32,510 nucleotides of DNA from a virus: IMG/VR virus record IMGVR_UViG_3300032215_000306, positions 1 through 32,510 of that record; one strand, 5' to 3'. Below, one piece after another: positions 6,313 through 14,179 of the stretch. The stretch's first letter is position 1; every line of letters starts with the position of its first letter. The notes under the pieces are model-generated. The model was not told the origin of the DNA and did no database searches. It saw only the letters and a list, made by a program, of their open reading frames with translations. The position numbers and the translations under genes were made by a program.

Positions 6313-6717
6313 ATGAATTTAACAAAATACAGTAAAAGTAAACTATACGCTAGTTTTGTGGAATATGAGGTTGATAAAGATTTTGCCGAACCTATATACA
6401 ATTATTTGGTTCATGGGTATGAACCCGGCGGATTCTTTCATAATATGTTAGCCAATGATTTTATGAACGCAATGTCTAGGTCACATCCTGGAAATACAGT
6501 AACCGCAATTAAACACCTAGTGTCATGGATTGTAAATGAGATTCCTAGGGATATTTGTTGGGGTTCATATCATGCGGTCGATGAATGGCTAAAACTTACA
6601 GATGCCGAACGGCGTGTTGTATTAGAACAACGGCGCTTGATTTTTTCAGAAAAAGATGAGATAATTATGGTTCTAAAAGACCTCCCCGTACGTGATCCTG
6701 AACATATGTTCTTTTGA
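6313..6717 (+). CDS. Hypothetical protein (134 aa)
   Basis: The soluble 134-residue product is rich in aromatic residues and carries a GYEPGGFFHNMLANDFMNA segment around residues 35-55. That segment, with SWIVNEIPRD further on, resembles small proteins found in many T4-like and other phages near early genes, but I cannot name a function. It starts six bases after the previous stop with only a weak AGG upstream, so it is probably translated by coupling. A consensus promoter follows. Confidence 0.75.
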   Translation: MNLTKYSKSKLYASFVEYEVDKDFAEPIYNYLVHGYEPGGFFHNMLANDFMNAMSRSHPGNTVTAIKHLVSWIVNEIPRDICWGSYHAVDEWLKLTDAERRVVLEQRRLIFSEKDEIIMVLKDLPVRDPEHMFF

Positions 6718-6724
6718 AATACGG

Positions 6725-6753
6725 TTGACAACAAATGGATTTGGGTGTATAAT
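6725..6753 (+). promoter_or_regulatory. Consensus sigma70-type promoter
   Basis: TTGACA and TATAAT are perfect and 17 bases apart. The spacer carries the GATTTGGG motif shared with the promoters at 7068, 26353, 26943 and 27880. The leader ends in AACGGAG, a strong ribosome-binding site. Confidence 0.88.
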
Positions 6754-6786
6754 AGAATATTAAACAGTAAAGAAACGGAGTTTTAG

Positions 6787-7047
6787 ATGATAGCAAACAC
6801 CAAACAAGTTCGTAGTTTAGTTCGCAAATATTTTGATGAAAAACTCAACTCAGGTTCCTATACTGATAAAGCAAGCGAAAGTGATATGCGTTTAGTGACC
6901 CTGCAGGTCAGTCCAGATTCTAACCTAGAAGACCTAGAAACCGAGATAAAATTCTTGTTTTTCCTAGTAGGTTACGAAAATCGTGTTAAAGTAACTGCTA
7001 CCAGATACCGTAAATATCTGCGAATCAAAGCTAGTTTTGTTGCATAA
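6787..7047 (+). CDS. Hypothetical small early protein (86 aa)
   Basis: The 86-residue soluble product has a basic N-terminal helix (VRSLVRKYF) and a mixed alpha/beta remainder with a basic C-terminus. It is placed behind a perfect consensus promoter and a strong ribosome-binding site, as expected for an early host-takeover gene in a T4-like phage. No family is recognised. It is monocistronic in design: the next promoter begins 20 bases after its stop. Confidence 0.75.
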   Translation: MIANTKQVRSLVRKYFDEKLNSGSYTDKASESDMRLVTLQVSPDSNLEDLETEIKFLFFLVGYENRVKVTATRYRKYLRIKASFVA

Positions 7048-7067
7048 AAACAACACCCCAAATTCAG

Positions 7068-7096
7068 TTGACAACAATTGGATTTGGGTATATAAT
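7068..7096 (+). promoter_or_regulatory. Consensus sigma70-type promoter
   Basis: TTGACA and TATAAT are perfect, with a 17-base spacer carrying GATTTGGG. The preceding bases (from about 7046, AAAACAACACCCCAAATT) recur before the promoter at 26943, so the repeat unit is larger than the promoter itself. Confidence 0.88.
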
Positions 7097-7129
7097 AGAA
7101 TCTTAGACAGTTAGATAACGGAGCAAGAA

Positions 7130-7411
7130 ATGAAGCAAGACTACACAATGTACATTTATAAAGCTGACAAGCGCACCAAAACTGGTGAGCGTTTGGTGTC
7201 AACTACTGTTTGGACGGACCGTACTGCTGAAGGTATGAAGCGGGAAATGAATGGTCTGTATTGGCTGTACTTGCCTAAAGATGGCTATCGATTTGAATGT
7301 TTTCCCAAGATGAAAACTGTTACTAATTTGATGACCGGTAAGGCTATTCAAATTGACCGTGACACTCCTTGGTGTTGTAACCCTGCTAGCGAATCTTACT
7401 GGAGCATGTAA
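7130..7411 (+). CDS. Hypothetical small early protein (93 aa)
   Basis: The 93-residue product is soluble, with Lys/Arg and aromatic residues spread evenly and two Cys near the C-terminus (PWCCNP). It begins MKQDYTMYIYKADKRTK and is probably a small beta-rich domain. It follows its own consensus promoter and an ACGGAGC ribosome-binding site, and leads an operon with the genes at 7413 and 7718. The family is not recognised. Confidence 0.75.
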   Translation: MKQDYTMYIYKADKRTKTGERLVSTTVWTDRTAEGMKREMNGLYWLYLPKDGYRFECFPKMKTVTNLMTGKAIQIDRDTPWCCNPASESYWSM

Positions 7412-7412
7412 T

Positions 7413-7718
7413 ATGTCATTGACCCCTTTAACTGAACGTCAAAAGACCTTGATTGTAAACAATGTGGTCAAGGCAGTAAAAAATATTGACAGCCTGAATC
7501 GTACTGGGTACAACTTTTTGTATCTTGCAAGTGGTTTTATTGCTCATTACGACCTTTATGGATTCATTGACTTTTATCGTAATGTATCGTTGAAAAATGA
7601 TATCATTGGTTTTGCAAATCAAAATCAATGGAAAAACTTTAGGCCCGGTGAACGTGACTACGAATATTATATGGCTAAGGCTGATGTTTATAATCGTATT
7701 CTGAAAGAAATTGTTTAA
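7413..7718 (+). CDS. Hypothetical protein (101 aa)
   Basis: I choose the ATG at 7413, one base after the upstream stop, over a longer frame from 7353 that overlaps the previous gene. The 101-residue product looks like a soluble helical domain (TPLTERQKTLIVNNVVKAV at the start) with many Tyr, Phe and Asn residues. It overlaps the next start by one base (TAATG). Similar short helical proteins are common in T4-like phage early regions, but I cannot assign a function. Confidence 0.72.
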   Translation: MSLTPLTERQKTLIVNNVVKAVKNIDSLNRTGYNFLYLASGFIAHYDLYGFIDFYRNVSLKNDIIGFANQNQWKNFRPGERDYEYYMAKADVYNRILKEIV

Positions 7719-8158
7719 TGGAGTACAATGTAAAAATAAAAAGCAAGGTTCGAAAGGACCTGCTTGAAAAGGTTATGCCTTTTTATGCTGACCGATTAAA
7801 TATCGGGAACTTTAATTACGATATTATTGTTGTGAATAACAAATATTTGCGTAAATGTTTTAAATACAATGGACAGGTTTTTCATAGTGGTCCTAGGCAA
7901 ATAACTATTGAATTGGATAGTTATCTGAAAACTGGGCCATTGCTAGTTACTTTAGCCCATGAAATGGTTCATGTCAAGCAAATGGTAAGAGGTCAAATTC
8001 AATGGCGCAGGGCAAGGAATGGTAGAGTAATGCCATCATGGTGTGGTAAAACTGTAAAAGCCAAATACGAAGACCGACCATGGGAAATCGAAGCTATAAT
8101 TCGACAAGACTTTTTGTTCACTGAATTGTGTGAAAAAGTAAGTGCCCAAAAAGCATGA
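7718..8158 (+). CDS. SprT-like zinc metallopeptidase
   Basis: The 146-residue product carries LAHEMVHVKQ, with the HExxH zinc motif at residues 81-85. A downstream RPWEIEA segment (120-126) supplies the likely third ligand or conserved Glu. This layout is typical of small SprT-like/phage metallopeptidases, whose eukaryotic relative Spartan cleaves DNA-protein crosslinks. The phage forms are mostly uncharacterised. A helical N-terminus and a basic segment (QWRRARNGR) would suit nucleic-acid contact. It is the last gene of a three-gene operon and lies just upstream of a second zinc-protease-containing module at 8234-10933. Confidence 0.78.
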   Translation: MEYNVKIKSKVRKDLLEKVMPFYADRLNIGNFNYDIIVVNNKYLRKCFKYNGQVFHSGPRQITIELDSYLKTGPLLVTLAHEMVHVKQMVRGQIQWRRARNGRVMPSWCGKTVKAKYEDRPWEIEAIIRQDFLFTELCEKVSAQKA

Positions 8159-8164
8159 AAATTT

Positions 8165-8193
8165 TTGACAACAAATCACATATCTGTTAAACT
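8165..8193 (+). promoter_or_regulatory. Sigma70-type promoter
   Basis: TTGACA and TAAACT are 17 bases apart. The same TAAACT -10 box is used upstream of the gp32 gene. The spacer lacks GATTTGGG. An AAGGAG ribosome-binding site follows before the ATG at 8234. Confidence 0.7.
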
Positions 8194-8233
8194 GTAGTCT
8201 GACTTAAACAAGCCACATACTTAAGGAGTTAAA

Positions 8234-9337
8234 ATGGCATCGCATGTAACTGACAATCTCACTATCACTAGTGTACAAACTCGCAAAGCATTTCTCAAGG
8301 CTTTCAAAGCAAAACGTCCCGTATTCTTGTGGGGCCCCCCCGGTATCGGTAAATCTGAAGTGGTAGCTGAAGTTACTGAAGAACTTGGTGGCTATATGAT
8401 TGACTTGCGTATGGCACAAATGGAGCCTACTGATATTCGAGGTATCCCTTACTTCAATCGTGATATTAACAAGATGGATTGGGCGTCTCCTGTAGATTTG
8501 CCTGATGAGGAACTTGCAAGTCAATACCCTATCGTTGTTCTTTTCTTAGATGAAATGAACAGTGCAAGCCCTGCAGTACAGGCAGCAGGCTATCAATTGA
8601 TTCTTAATCGCCGTGTAGGTAAGTATGTGTTGCCCGATAACGTTGTTATCGTAGCGGCAGGTAATCGTGATAGTGACAAAGGTGTTACATATCGTATGCC
8701 GATGCCCCTAGCTAATCGTTTCTTGCACTTGGAAATGCGAGCTGACTTTACATCATGGCAGAATTGGGCTGTGAACAAAGGCATTCACAAAGACGTTGTG
8801 GGTTACCTGTCATTCGCTAAACAAGACTTGTACGATTTTGACAATAAATCTTCAAGCCGCGCATTCGCTACTCCACGTAGCTGGTGCTTTGTAAGTGACT
8901 TGTTGAGTGATGAGGATGACACTGATACTGATACATTGTTCAATCTGATTGCAGGTTCAGTTGGTGAAGGTCTTGCTGTTAAGTTTGCGGCACACCGCAA
9001 AGTTGCAGGTCGCATGCCTGAGCCGAGCGACATTCTTAGTGGTAAGGTTAAGGACCTTGCAGTTAAGGAAGTGTCTGCAATGTACTCATTGACTATTTCA
9101 ATGTGCTATGAATTGAAGGATTCACTTGAAGGTAAAAAAGTTAGTCAGAAACAATTCCACGAAATGGCTGACAACTTCTTTGGCTACATCATGGCTAACT
9201 TTGAAACTGAATTGGTTGTAATGGGTGCTAAGATTGCGCTTAAAACTTACAAGTTGCCGATTGAGCCTAGTCAATTGAAAAACTTTGATGAGTTTCACAA
9301 GAAGTACGGCAAGTACATTGTAGAAGCAGGTAACTAA
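8234..9337 (+). CDS. MoxR-type AAA+ ATPase
   Basis: The 367-residue product has Walker A GPPGIGKS (34-41), Walker B VVLFLDEMN (101-109), a sensor region (VAAGNRDSD, about residues 140-148) and an Arg-rich ANRFLH segment. It has the spacing of the MoxR/NorQ/CbbQ group rather than a helicase or clamp loader. MoxR ATPases usually work with a VWA-domain partner to remodel a target or load a metal cofactor. Here the metallopeptidase/VWA protein lies two genes downstream, with one small acidic gene between, so the pair fits the family rule. An acidic loop (DEDDTDTDT) follows the core. Its own promoter and AAGGAG drive it. The target in the infected cell is unknown. Confidence 0.88.
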   Translation: MASHVTDNLTITSVQTRKAFLKAFKAKRPVFLWGPPGIGKSEVVAEVTEELGGYMIDLRMAQMEPTDIRGIPYFNRDINKMDWASPVDLPDEELASQYPIVVLFLDEMNSASPAVQAAGYQLILNRRVGKYVLPDNVVIVAAGNRDSDKGVTYRMPMPLANRFLHLEMRADFTSWQNWAVNKGIHKDVVGYLSFAKQDLYDFDNKSSSRAFATPRSWCFVSDLLSDEDDTDTDTLFNLIAGSVGEGLAVKFAAHRKVAGRMPEPSDILSGKVKDLAVKEVSAMYSLTISMCYELKDSLEGKKVSQKQFHEMADNFFGYIMANFETELVVMGAKIALKTYKLPIEPSQLKNFDEFHKKYGKYIVEAGN

Positions 9338-9341
9338 ATAA

Positions 9342-9363
9342 ATGCGGGACTTAGGTCCCGCAT
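9342..9363 (+). terminator. Hairpin after the MoxR gene
   Basis: A perfect 9-bp stem (ATGCGGGAC with GTCCCGCAT) and a TTAG loop are followed by only three T residues. It could be a weak terminator, or an attenuating or mRNA-stabilising hairpin between the first and second genes of the module. Confidence 0.6.
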
Positions 9364-9376
9364 CTTTGAGAAGTAT

Positions 9377-9598
9377 ATGGAAGATAAAAAATTAGAATTA
9401 GTTTTCGCCCCGGGTTGTTTTGATTCCTTCGAAGGAACTCAGGAAGAACTGGATGAATTGGTCCAAGAAATTCAACGCATGTTTGACAGTGGTGAATTTA
9501 TGGAAAAGTCAGAACCGGTAAATTTGGATGAGTTGGATGATGAAATTTTGGAAGCACTAGTGTCCGAAATTGACATGGAACCTCGTAAATTGAATTGA
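9377..9598 (+). CDS. Small acidic protein of the MoxR/VWA module
   Basis: The 73-residue product is strongly acidic, with Asp/Glu-rich helices (GTQEELDELVQEIQRMF and later LDELDDEILEAL). A short conserved-looking segment, LVFAPGCFDSFEG, lies at about residues 9-21. It sits between the ATPase and the metallopeptidase/VWA gene, and its stop lies inside the region of the next promoter. It may be an adaptor or inhibitor for its neighbours, but that is inference from position only. No family name is recognised. Confidence 0.75.
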   Translation: MEDKKLELVFAPGCFDSFEGTQEELDELVQEIQRMFDSGEFMEKSEPVNLDELDDEILEALVSEIDMEPRKLN

Positions 9599-9623
9599 CA
9601 ATTAATCTGAAATGCTGTATACT
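9595..9623 (+). promoter_or_regulatory. Sigma70-type promoter
   Basis: TTGACA overlaps the stop codon of the acidic protein gene and TATACT lies 17 bases downstream. The spacer lacks GATTTGGG. It gives the metallopeptidase/VWA gene independent expression. Confidence 0.8.
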
Positions 9624-9649
9624 ACTAGTATTGAAATAAAGGAATAGCT

Positions 9650-10933
9650 ATGAGTGATGTTATCAGTCCCACAAAACGCAAGCGCAGTAAAAAATTTGAA
9701 AATCTAGTAGGTCCAACTGACCCTAAAATTGATGCTCAGGCTCGTGAACGTATTATTACTGCACGTGTAGGCTTGCTATTGCGCCATTCGTTTTTTGGCA
9801 ATCTTGCAACAAGGTTGCGTTTAGAAAATGCAGATGAATGGTGTAGTACAGCGGCAACAGATGGTGTGAAGTTTTATTACAATTCACGTTTCATTATGTT
9901 GCTAAAGCCAAAAGAAGTTGAATTCTTAGTTGGACATGAAGTGTTGCACGTTGTATATGACCACATGGGTCGTATTGGTGACCGTGACCCACAAATCTTT
10001 AACATTGCTAATGACTATGCAGTTAATGCAGACTTGAAACGTCACAAGGTAGGTGAGTTTATTAAATCGGTTCCTTGCTTGTACGAAACTAAGTATGATG
10101 GCAAGGCTAGTGAGGAAATCTATGATGACCTCATGAAAAATGTTAAGAAAATTAACATTGAAGATTTGATTGACCAAATGATTGACGACCACATGGATGG
10201 TGAAGACGGTGACGGTGGTGGTGAAGGTAAAGAAGGTGATGGCAAAGAAAAAGGCAAAGGTCGCCCTAAAATGTCTCCCGAAGAACGTGAACGTGTTCGT
10301 CAGGAAGTCAAGCAGGCTATCATCAATGCCGCAAGCACTTCTGAGGCAGGTCAATTACCAGCTGGTGTTGAGAGGCTAATCAAGCAACATACTAATCCAG
10401 TTATGCCTTGGCGTGAACTGATTCAAACTAACTTAACTAGTGCTATTCGCACTGACTATAGTTGGATGCGTCCTTCACGCAGAGGTTGGCACATGGATGC
10501 TATTATGCCCGGTATGACTCCCGGAGAAGAAATTGATGTGGTTGTTACACTTGATATGAGTGGCTCTATCAGTAATAAACAAGCACAAGCATTCTTGGGT
10601 GAAATTGCAGGTATGATGAATGCTTTTGATGGTTATAAGATTCATGTATTCTGTTTTGATACTGAGACTTACAACCCAAAAGACTTCAATAGTGAGAACA
10701 TGGATAATATTGATGAGTATGAGCCAATGGGAGGTGGTGGCACTGACTTTGACTGTATCTTTGAGTACTTGAAGACAAATGCAATCGAGCCTAAACGTTT
10801 GATTGTATTCACTGATGGATATCCCTGTGGTTCATGGGGCGACCCAAACTACTGCGATACAACATGGATTATTCATGGTGACAAAAATCCGAATCCCCCG
10901 TTCGGAACTTATGCAATCTATGATGAGAAATGA
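9650..10933 (+). CDS. DUF2201-like metallopeptidase with VWA domain
   Basis: The 427-residue product has two domains. The N-terminal one carries GHEVLHVVYDH, with the HExxH zinc motif at 96-100, as in the putative metallopeptidase domain DUF2201. A flexible acidic/Gly/Lys linker follows (about 178-210). The C-terminal VWA-like domain has a full MIDAS site: DMSGS (302-306), the Thr in GGGGTDF (361-367) and TDG (388-390). VWA/metallopeptidase proteins of this type are typically encoded beside MoxR ATPases, as here. The sequence predicts a metal-dependent adhesion or substrate-recognition module coupled to a protease-like domain and an unfoldase-like partner. It has its own promoter and an AAAGGAA ribosome-binding site, and overlaps the next gene by four bases. 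Confidence 0.87.
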   Translation: MSDVISPTKRKRSKKFENLVGPTDPKIDAQARERIITARVGLLLRHSFFGNLATRLRLENADEWCSTAATDGVKFYYNSRFIMLLKPKEVEFLVGHEVLHVVYDHMGRIGDRDPQIFNIANDYAVNADLKRHKVGEFIKSVPCLYETKYDGKASEEIYDDLMKNVKKINIEDLIDQMIDDHMDGEDGDGGGEGKEGDGKEKGKGRPKMSPEERERVRQEVKQAIINAASTSEAGQLPAGVERLIKQHTNPVMPWRELIQTNLTSAIRTDYSWMRPSRRGWHMDAIMPGMTPGEEIDVVVTLDMSGSISNKQAQAFLGEIAGMMNAFDGYKIHVFCFDTETYNPKDFNSENMDNIDEYEPMGGGGTDFDCIFEYLKTNAIEPKRLIVFTDGYPCGSWGDPNYCDTTWIIHGDKNPNPPFGTYAIYDEK

Positions 10934-11175
10934 TTGTTAAAAACATTGAAGAAGTATTAATATACGAAAGTCCTGATGGCGGAAAGACGGTCTACTCACG
11001 CAAGAGTGGATCGTCTGACCGAGAAATGGTTAAAGAAGACAACACACATAATTCTGTCACTAGGTGGTATGCATGGAGAAACATTCTACGTTTATCTGAA
11101 ACTGAACCTACATTGGCAGATGCAATTAACAAAGCAGAGATGATATATGCCCTCATCAAAAAAGAACAAGACTAA
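10930..11175 (+). CDS. Hypothetical protein (81 aa)
   Basis: The start overlaps the upstream stop (ATGA), so translation is coupled to the metallopeptidase/VWA gene. The 81-residue product begins with a beta-like segment (VEEVLIY-type strands and ESPDGGKTVY) and ends in a helix (LADAINKAEMIYALIKKEQ). It is a soluble small protein without catalytic motifs and the family is not recognised. It overlaps the next gene by 29 bases. Confidence 0.72.
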   Translation: MIVKNIEEVLIYESPDGGKTVYSRKSGSSDREMVKEDNTHNSVTRWYAWRNILRLSETEPTLADAINKAEMIYALIKKEQD

Positions 11176-11524
11176 ACATTATTTGGCAATGTGGGACATG
11201 CTAGGTCTTGAAAGTTTATTCGATGTTGACCAACATATAAAAGAGCATGATGCATGGGAAAAAGAAAAGATTGTTGCTATTCTTAAAGAATCAAAGACGC
11301 ATCCAATAAAGCCAGCTGGCATTCCCTTGCAAATGATGCTCCTTCGTGCTAGAGTCAATAGTCAACGTGCTTATGAGATTTATGAATTCAACAGCACAAT
11401 GGCTTATGATGAATTGAAAGAAGTGTTTAATGACAATCCGCAACCCATCGTAGAATGGATTAGAGATAATGGTAAAAAAGTTTACAGTGACTATGTTAAA
11501 TCAGAAAGAAAAATGATTGTATGA
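11147..11524 (+). CDS. Hypothetical protein (125 aa)
   Basis: The 125-residue product starts with a basic tail (PSSKKNKTKH) and is otherwise helical and charged, with a central QMMLLRARVNSQRAYEIYE segment. The start used here overlaps the upstream gene by 29 bases; an ATG at 11191 (MWDMLGLES) would avoid most of the overlap and is a fair alternative. The stop overlaps the next ATG. No family is recognised, but its place in a run of coupled small genes supports a real gene. Confidence 0.72.
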   Translation: MPSSKKNKTKHYLAMWDMLGLESLFDVDQHIKEHDAWEKEKIVAILKESKTHPIKPAGIPLQMMLLRARVNSQRAYEIYEFNSTMAYDELKEVFNDNPQPIVEWIRDNGKKVYSDYVKSERKMIV

Positions 11525-11928
11525 TGTACATTGGAACAAGTTTAGGTGGTTGTTTACGGTCTATCATGGCAGGTGAAGTGTCCAAGGACGATGTTTTATT
11601 CATTGTTACCCGCACTGATTGTCCTACATATGAAAAATTTGTAGATGTGGTAAAAAAATATCACGAACAAGGTAATCCTTACGCTAGTAATCCTGATAAT
11701 TACTCATTGGACTTATATGATTTAGATGAAGTATTAGGATTGGGTAATTACCTTTGGTATGAAGGAAAAATTCATCAACCTAGGACATATGGTACTGGTA
11801 GTGATTATGTACACGGTGAATTACGGGGACAACTTTGGATTGAAATTATCCCACCTAACATGATGCATAATCCCGCAGTTAAGAAACTGTGGGACCAAAC
11901 TAAAATGCTAGTATCTCTTACACAATGA
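11521..11928 (+). CDS. Hypothetical protein (135 aa)
   Basis: The 135-residue product begins at the first of two tandem ATG codons overlapping the previous stop. It opens with MMYIGTSLGGCLRSI and contains a CPTYEKFVDVV helix and a C-terminal LWIEIIPPNMM segment. The mix of short beta strands and helices suits a compact alpha/beta domain of a type seen in many phages as a conserved unknown. No catalytic residues can be proposed. It overlaps the next gene by four bases. Confidence 0.72.
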   Translation: MMYIGTSLGGCLRSIMAGEVSKDDVLFIVTRTDCPTYEKFVDVVKKYHEQGNPYASNPDNYSLDLYDLDEVLGLGNYLWYEGKIHQPRTYGTGSDYVHGELRGQLWIEIIPPNMMHNPAVKKLWDQTKMLVSLTQ

Positions 11929-12182
11929 CAGAGTACAATATTGATCCATTGTCTTGGTATAGCGACAGACAATTAAATTATACACCAAAGCATTTTACAG
12001 TTGCTAATACTAGATTAACGGAAGAATCTAAAATTTGGATATTAAATGTCTTAAGGGGTAGATTCTCAATTGTGTCTAAAACTGAAGAAGTAGACGGCCA
12101 ATTGTATATACTATCATTTAACGGTTGTCCTGCCTTTGAAGACCCTTCTGAGGCAGTAGCTTATGAATTATATTGGTCATAA
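11925..12182 (+). CDS. Hypothetical protein (85 aa)
   Basis: The 85-residue product starts at an ATGA overlap with the upstream gene. It is rich in Tyr and Trp, with the pattern of a small alpha/beta domain (TEESKIWILNVLRGRFSI, then a LYILSFNGCPAF strand-turn and a short acidic helix). The pairing of a short helix with beta strands and the family of coupled neighbours suggest a real but unrecognised early or middle gene. It is the last gene of the 9650-12182 run. Confidence 0.7.
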   Translation: MTEYNIDPLSWYSDRQLNYTPKHFTVANTRLTEESKIWILNVLRGRFSIVSKTEEVDGQLYILSFNGCPAFEDPSEAVAYELYWS

Positions 12183-12240
12183 AAAAATAATGGGCAATAT
12201 ATATCACATTAAATATCTTTAACTACTCGAGGAGAATAAT

Positions 12241-12975
12241 ATGAGTTTTTTACGACACGTAGGTAAAATGGGCGATAGAAAAGTGGCAATCATTTTTCGT
12301 GAAATCCCAGGTGAACCACACATGTGCTTAGTCACATTTACAGAGACATTGAACCAACACATTCATGATCCATTAATTCGTTGCATTGAAAGTGACATTG
12401 GCCAAAACAGTCAATCACTAAGTGATGCATTGAATCGTACATTGGGTATGGATGGCAGACCTATTCTACAGGTATTACATGCAGAGGGTTTGTTGAAAAA
12501 AGTACAAACAGAACAAATTGTTGTCACACCAAATCCACAAAGTAAAGTTAAATTAAGTGAACTTAATAAAATTTTGACTGAGATGGAAAAGGGTGAAGAA
12601 GCTGTAAAGCGTTTAGCTGAAATGGATCAAAGCCGTGGCTTACAAGATCCGCAGGATGTTGCACGTAGAATGCGTGAAAAACAAACACGTGATGCTAAAA
12701 CCCCTACAACACAACCATTGGTAGCAAACACTAATGATGCATTGGGTGACAATATGATTGCAAACAATTTGCGTCAACAGGCTGCTAAGATGGCTGCTGA
12801 AGCAAAAGGGTTGATGGCTGAAAGTGAAAATTTAATGAAGCAAGCGGCAGAATTAGATCCGGTACAATTAGAAGCTCCAAAAAAAAGAGCATACACTAAA
12901 AAAACTGTAGCTGAACACGTAGCACCTGAACCCGTAGCAAAGGTTAGAAAAACAAAACCAAAAGTTAGTGCATAA
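12241..12975 (+). CDS. Conserved T4-like phage protein, unknown function
   Basis: The 244-residue product has a conserved-looking N-terminal domain (residues 1-100), beginning MSFLRHVGKMGDRKVAIIFR and followed by the GEPHMCLV and IHDPLIRCIESDIGQ segments. A variable helical middle and an Ala/Lys-rich tail resembling a basic DNA-binding extension (KKRAYTKKT, KVRKTKPKVSA) follow. I recognise the N-terminal pattern from T4-like phages of aquatic bacteria, where the gene neighbours replication and nucleotide-metabolism genes, but no function is established to my knowledge. GAGGAG is an excellent ribosome-binding site. A weak late-like box ATTAAATA lies at 12208. Confidence 0.75.
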   Translation: MSFLRHVGKMGDRKVAIIFREIPGEPHMCLVTFTETLNQHIHDPLIRCIESDIGQNSQSLSDALNRTLGMDGRPILQVLHAEGLLKKVQTEQIVVTPNPQSKVKLSELNKILTEMEKGEEAVKRLAEMDQSRGLQDPQDVARRMREKQTRDAKTPTTQPLVANTNDALGDNMIANNLRQQAAKMAAEAKGLMAESENLMKQAAELDPVQLEAPKKRAYTKKTVAEHVAPEPVAKVRKTKPKVSA

Positions 12976-13271
12976 TGAGTCCAGAATTCGTTGAGAAGTG
13001 GGAACATATCCTCGAAGACGTTGAAAAACAAAAAATCCCTGTACAATTTATTAAGAAATTAATAATTAAACTACAGGGAAAACGTCAACAAACTATAAAT
13101 GTGGAACGTTTTTTAAAGCAAGGATTAGATCCTGAGCAAATAGAAGAAGCAGTTAGTAGAAAACTCAATGAATTAGACGATGATATCGTTAATGTAGAAT
13201 TTATATTAAATGTACAATCTATTGCTCAGGTAGTTCAACCTGAAACGGATAAGCTATTAGGTAGGTTATGA
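12975..13271 (+). CDS. Conserved small helical phage protein
   Basis: The 98-residue product is acidic and helical (FVEKWEHILEDVEKQKIPV, then LKQGLDPEQIEEAVSRKL). It starts at the base where the previous gene ends and overlaps ThyA by four bases. The size and charge resemble T4 gp33, the late-transcription co-activator, but I see no sequence motif that proves this and treat it only as a possibility. The late-type promoters in this window do require such a factor somewhere in the genome. Confidence 0.72.
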   Translation: MSPEFVEKWEHILEDVEKQKIPVQFIKKLIIKLQGKRQQTINVERFLKQGLDPEQIEEAVSRKLNELDDDIVNVEFILNVQSIAQVVQPETDKLLGRL

Positions 13272-14179
13272 AACAGTACTTAGATTTATTGCAGGATATT
13301 TTAGACAACGGAGAAATTAAAGATGACAGAACTGGCGTTGGCACTATTAGTGTCTTTGGACGTAGTATTCGCTTTGATTTGCGTAGAAATTTTCCCGCAG
13401 TCACTACTAAGAAACTTGCATGGAAGGCTTGCGTCGGTGAACTTCTTTGGTTTATTGAAGGCAGTAGTGATGAGCGTAGATTGGCAGAACTCACCCACGG
13501 TACAAAAGATGGAACAGTTACCATATGGACGCCCAATGCATTGGCGCCATATTGGAAACCAAAGGCTAAATTCGAAGGTGATTTGGGGAGGGTATACGGA
13601 GTACAATGGCGCCACTGGAAAACACCGGTTGTACATAAATCAGAATCATTTAAAAACGACCTTGGTCACTGGTACCATAGAAAAGGTAGTGTACACTTCA
13701 AAGAAACGGATCAACTCGAAAATTTAATTGAGGGTATTAAAAAAGATCCATATGGGCGCAGACATATTATTAATGCTTGGAATGCAGGCGAATTAGATGA
13801 AATGGCATTGCCACCTTGCCATGTTATGTCACAATTTAATGTAAGCAAAAATGGCGAACTAAGTTGCCATATGTATCAACGTAGTGTAGATGTTTTCTTG
13901 GGACTTCCATTTAATATTGCTAGTTATGCATTACTAACACATATGATTGCACATGTATGTGATTTAAAGGTGGGTGAATTAATCATCAGTACAGGTGATA
14001 CTCACATTTACAATAATCACTTAGACCAAGTGCGTGAACAGTTAACACGTACTCCTTTGGAACTGCCTACACTTTGGTTGAATCCCACTGTAACATCTAT
14101 TGACAATTTTACTATGAATGATGTAAAATTACTAGATTATAAATCAATGGACTCAATTAAGGCACCAATGGCAGTATGA
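13268..14179 (+). CDS. thyA: Thymidylate synthase
   Basis: The enzyme methylates dUMP to dTMP with methylenetetrahydrofolate, supplying thymidine for phage DNA. The 303-residue product has DRTGVGT (20-26, phosphate-binding Arg), the LLWFIEGSS helix (59-67), the RRH phosphate segment (164-166), the catalytic PPCH (Cys184) and YQRSVDVFLGLPFNIASY (203-220). All expected ThyA residues are present, so it is probably active. It is longer than the 264-residue E. coli enzyme because of an insertion around residues 90-145, which occurs in many ThyA proteins. It overlaps both neighbours by four bases, so it is part of a coupled operon. Confidence 0.97.
   Translation: MKQYLDLLQDILDNGEIKDDRTGVGTISVFGRSIRFDLRRNFPAVTTKKLAWKACVGELLWFIEGSSDERRLAELTHGTKDGTVTIWTPNALAPYWKPKAKFEGDLGRVYGVQWRHWKTPVVHKSESFKNDLGHWYHRKGSVHFKETDQLENLIEGIKKDPYGRRHIINAWNAGELDEMALPPCHVMSQFNVSKNGELSCHMYQRSVDVFLGLPFNIASYALLTHMIAHVCDLKVGELIISTGDTHIYNNHLDQVREQLTRTPLELPTLWLNPTVTSIDNFTMNDVKLLDYKSMDSIKAPMAV

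Noticed and set aside
8204-8524. Minus-strand frame of 106 codons
   Set aside because: It is antisense to the start of the MoxR gene and covers its promoter and ribosome-binding site.
9926-10354. Minus-strand frame of 142 codons
   Set aside because: It lies wholly inside the metallopeptidase/VWA gene, and its Phe/Thr/Val-rich composition is the shadow of an acidic coding strand.
12208-12215. ATTAAATA as a late promoter for the 12241 gene
   Set aside because: It matches the box poorly in an AT-rich gap; it is mentioned in the gene entry but not annotated.
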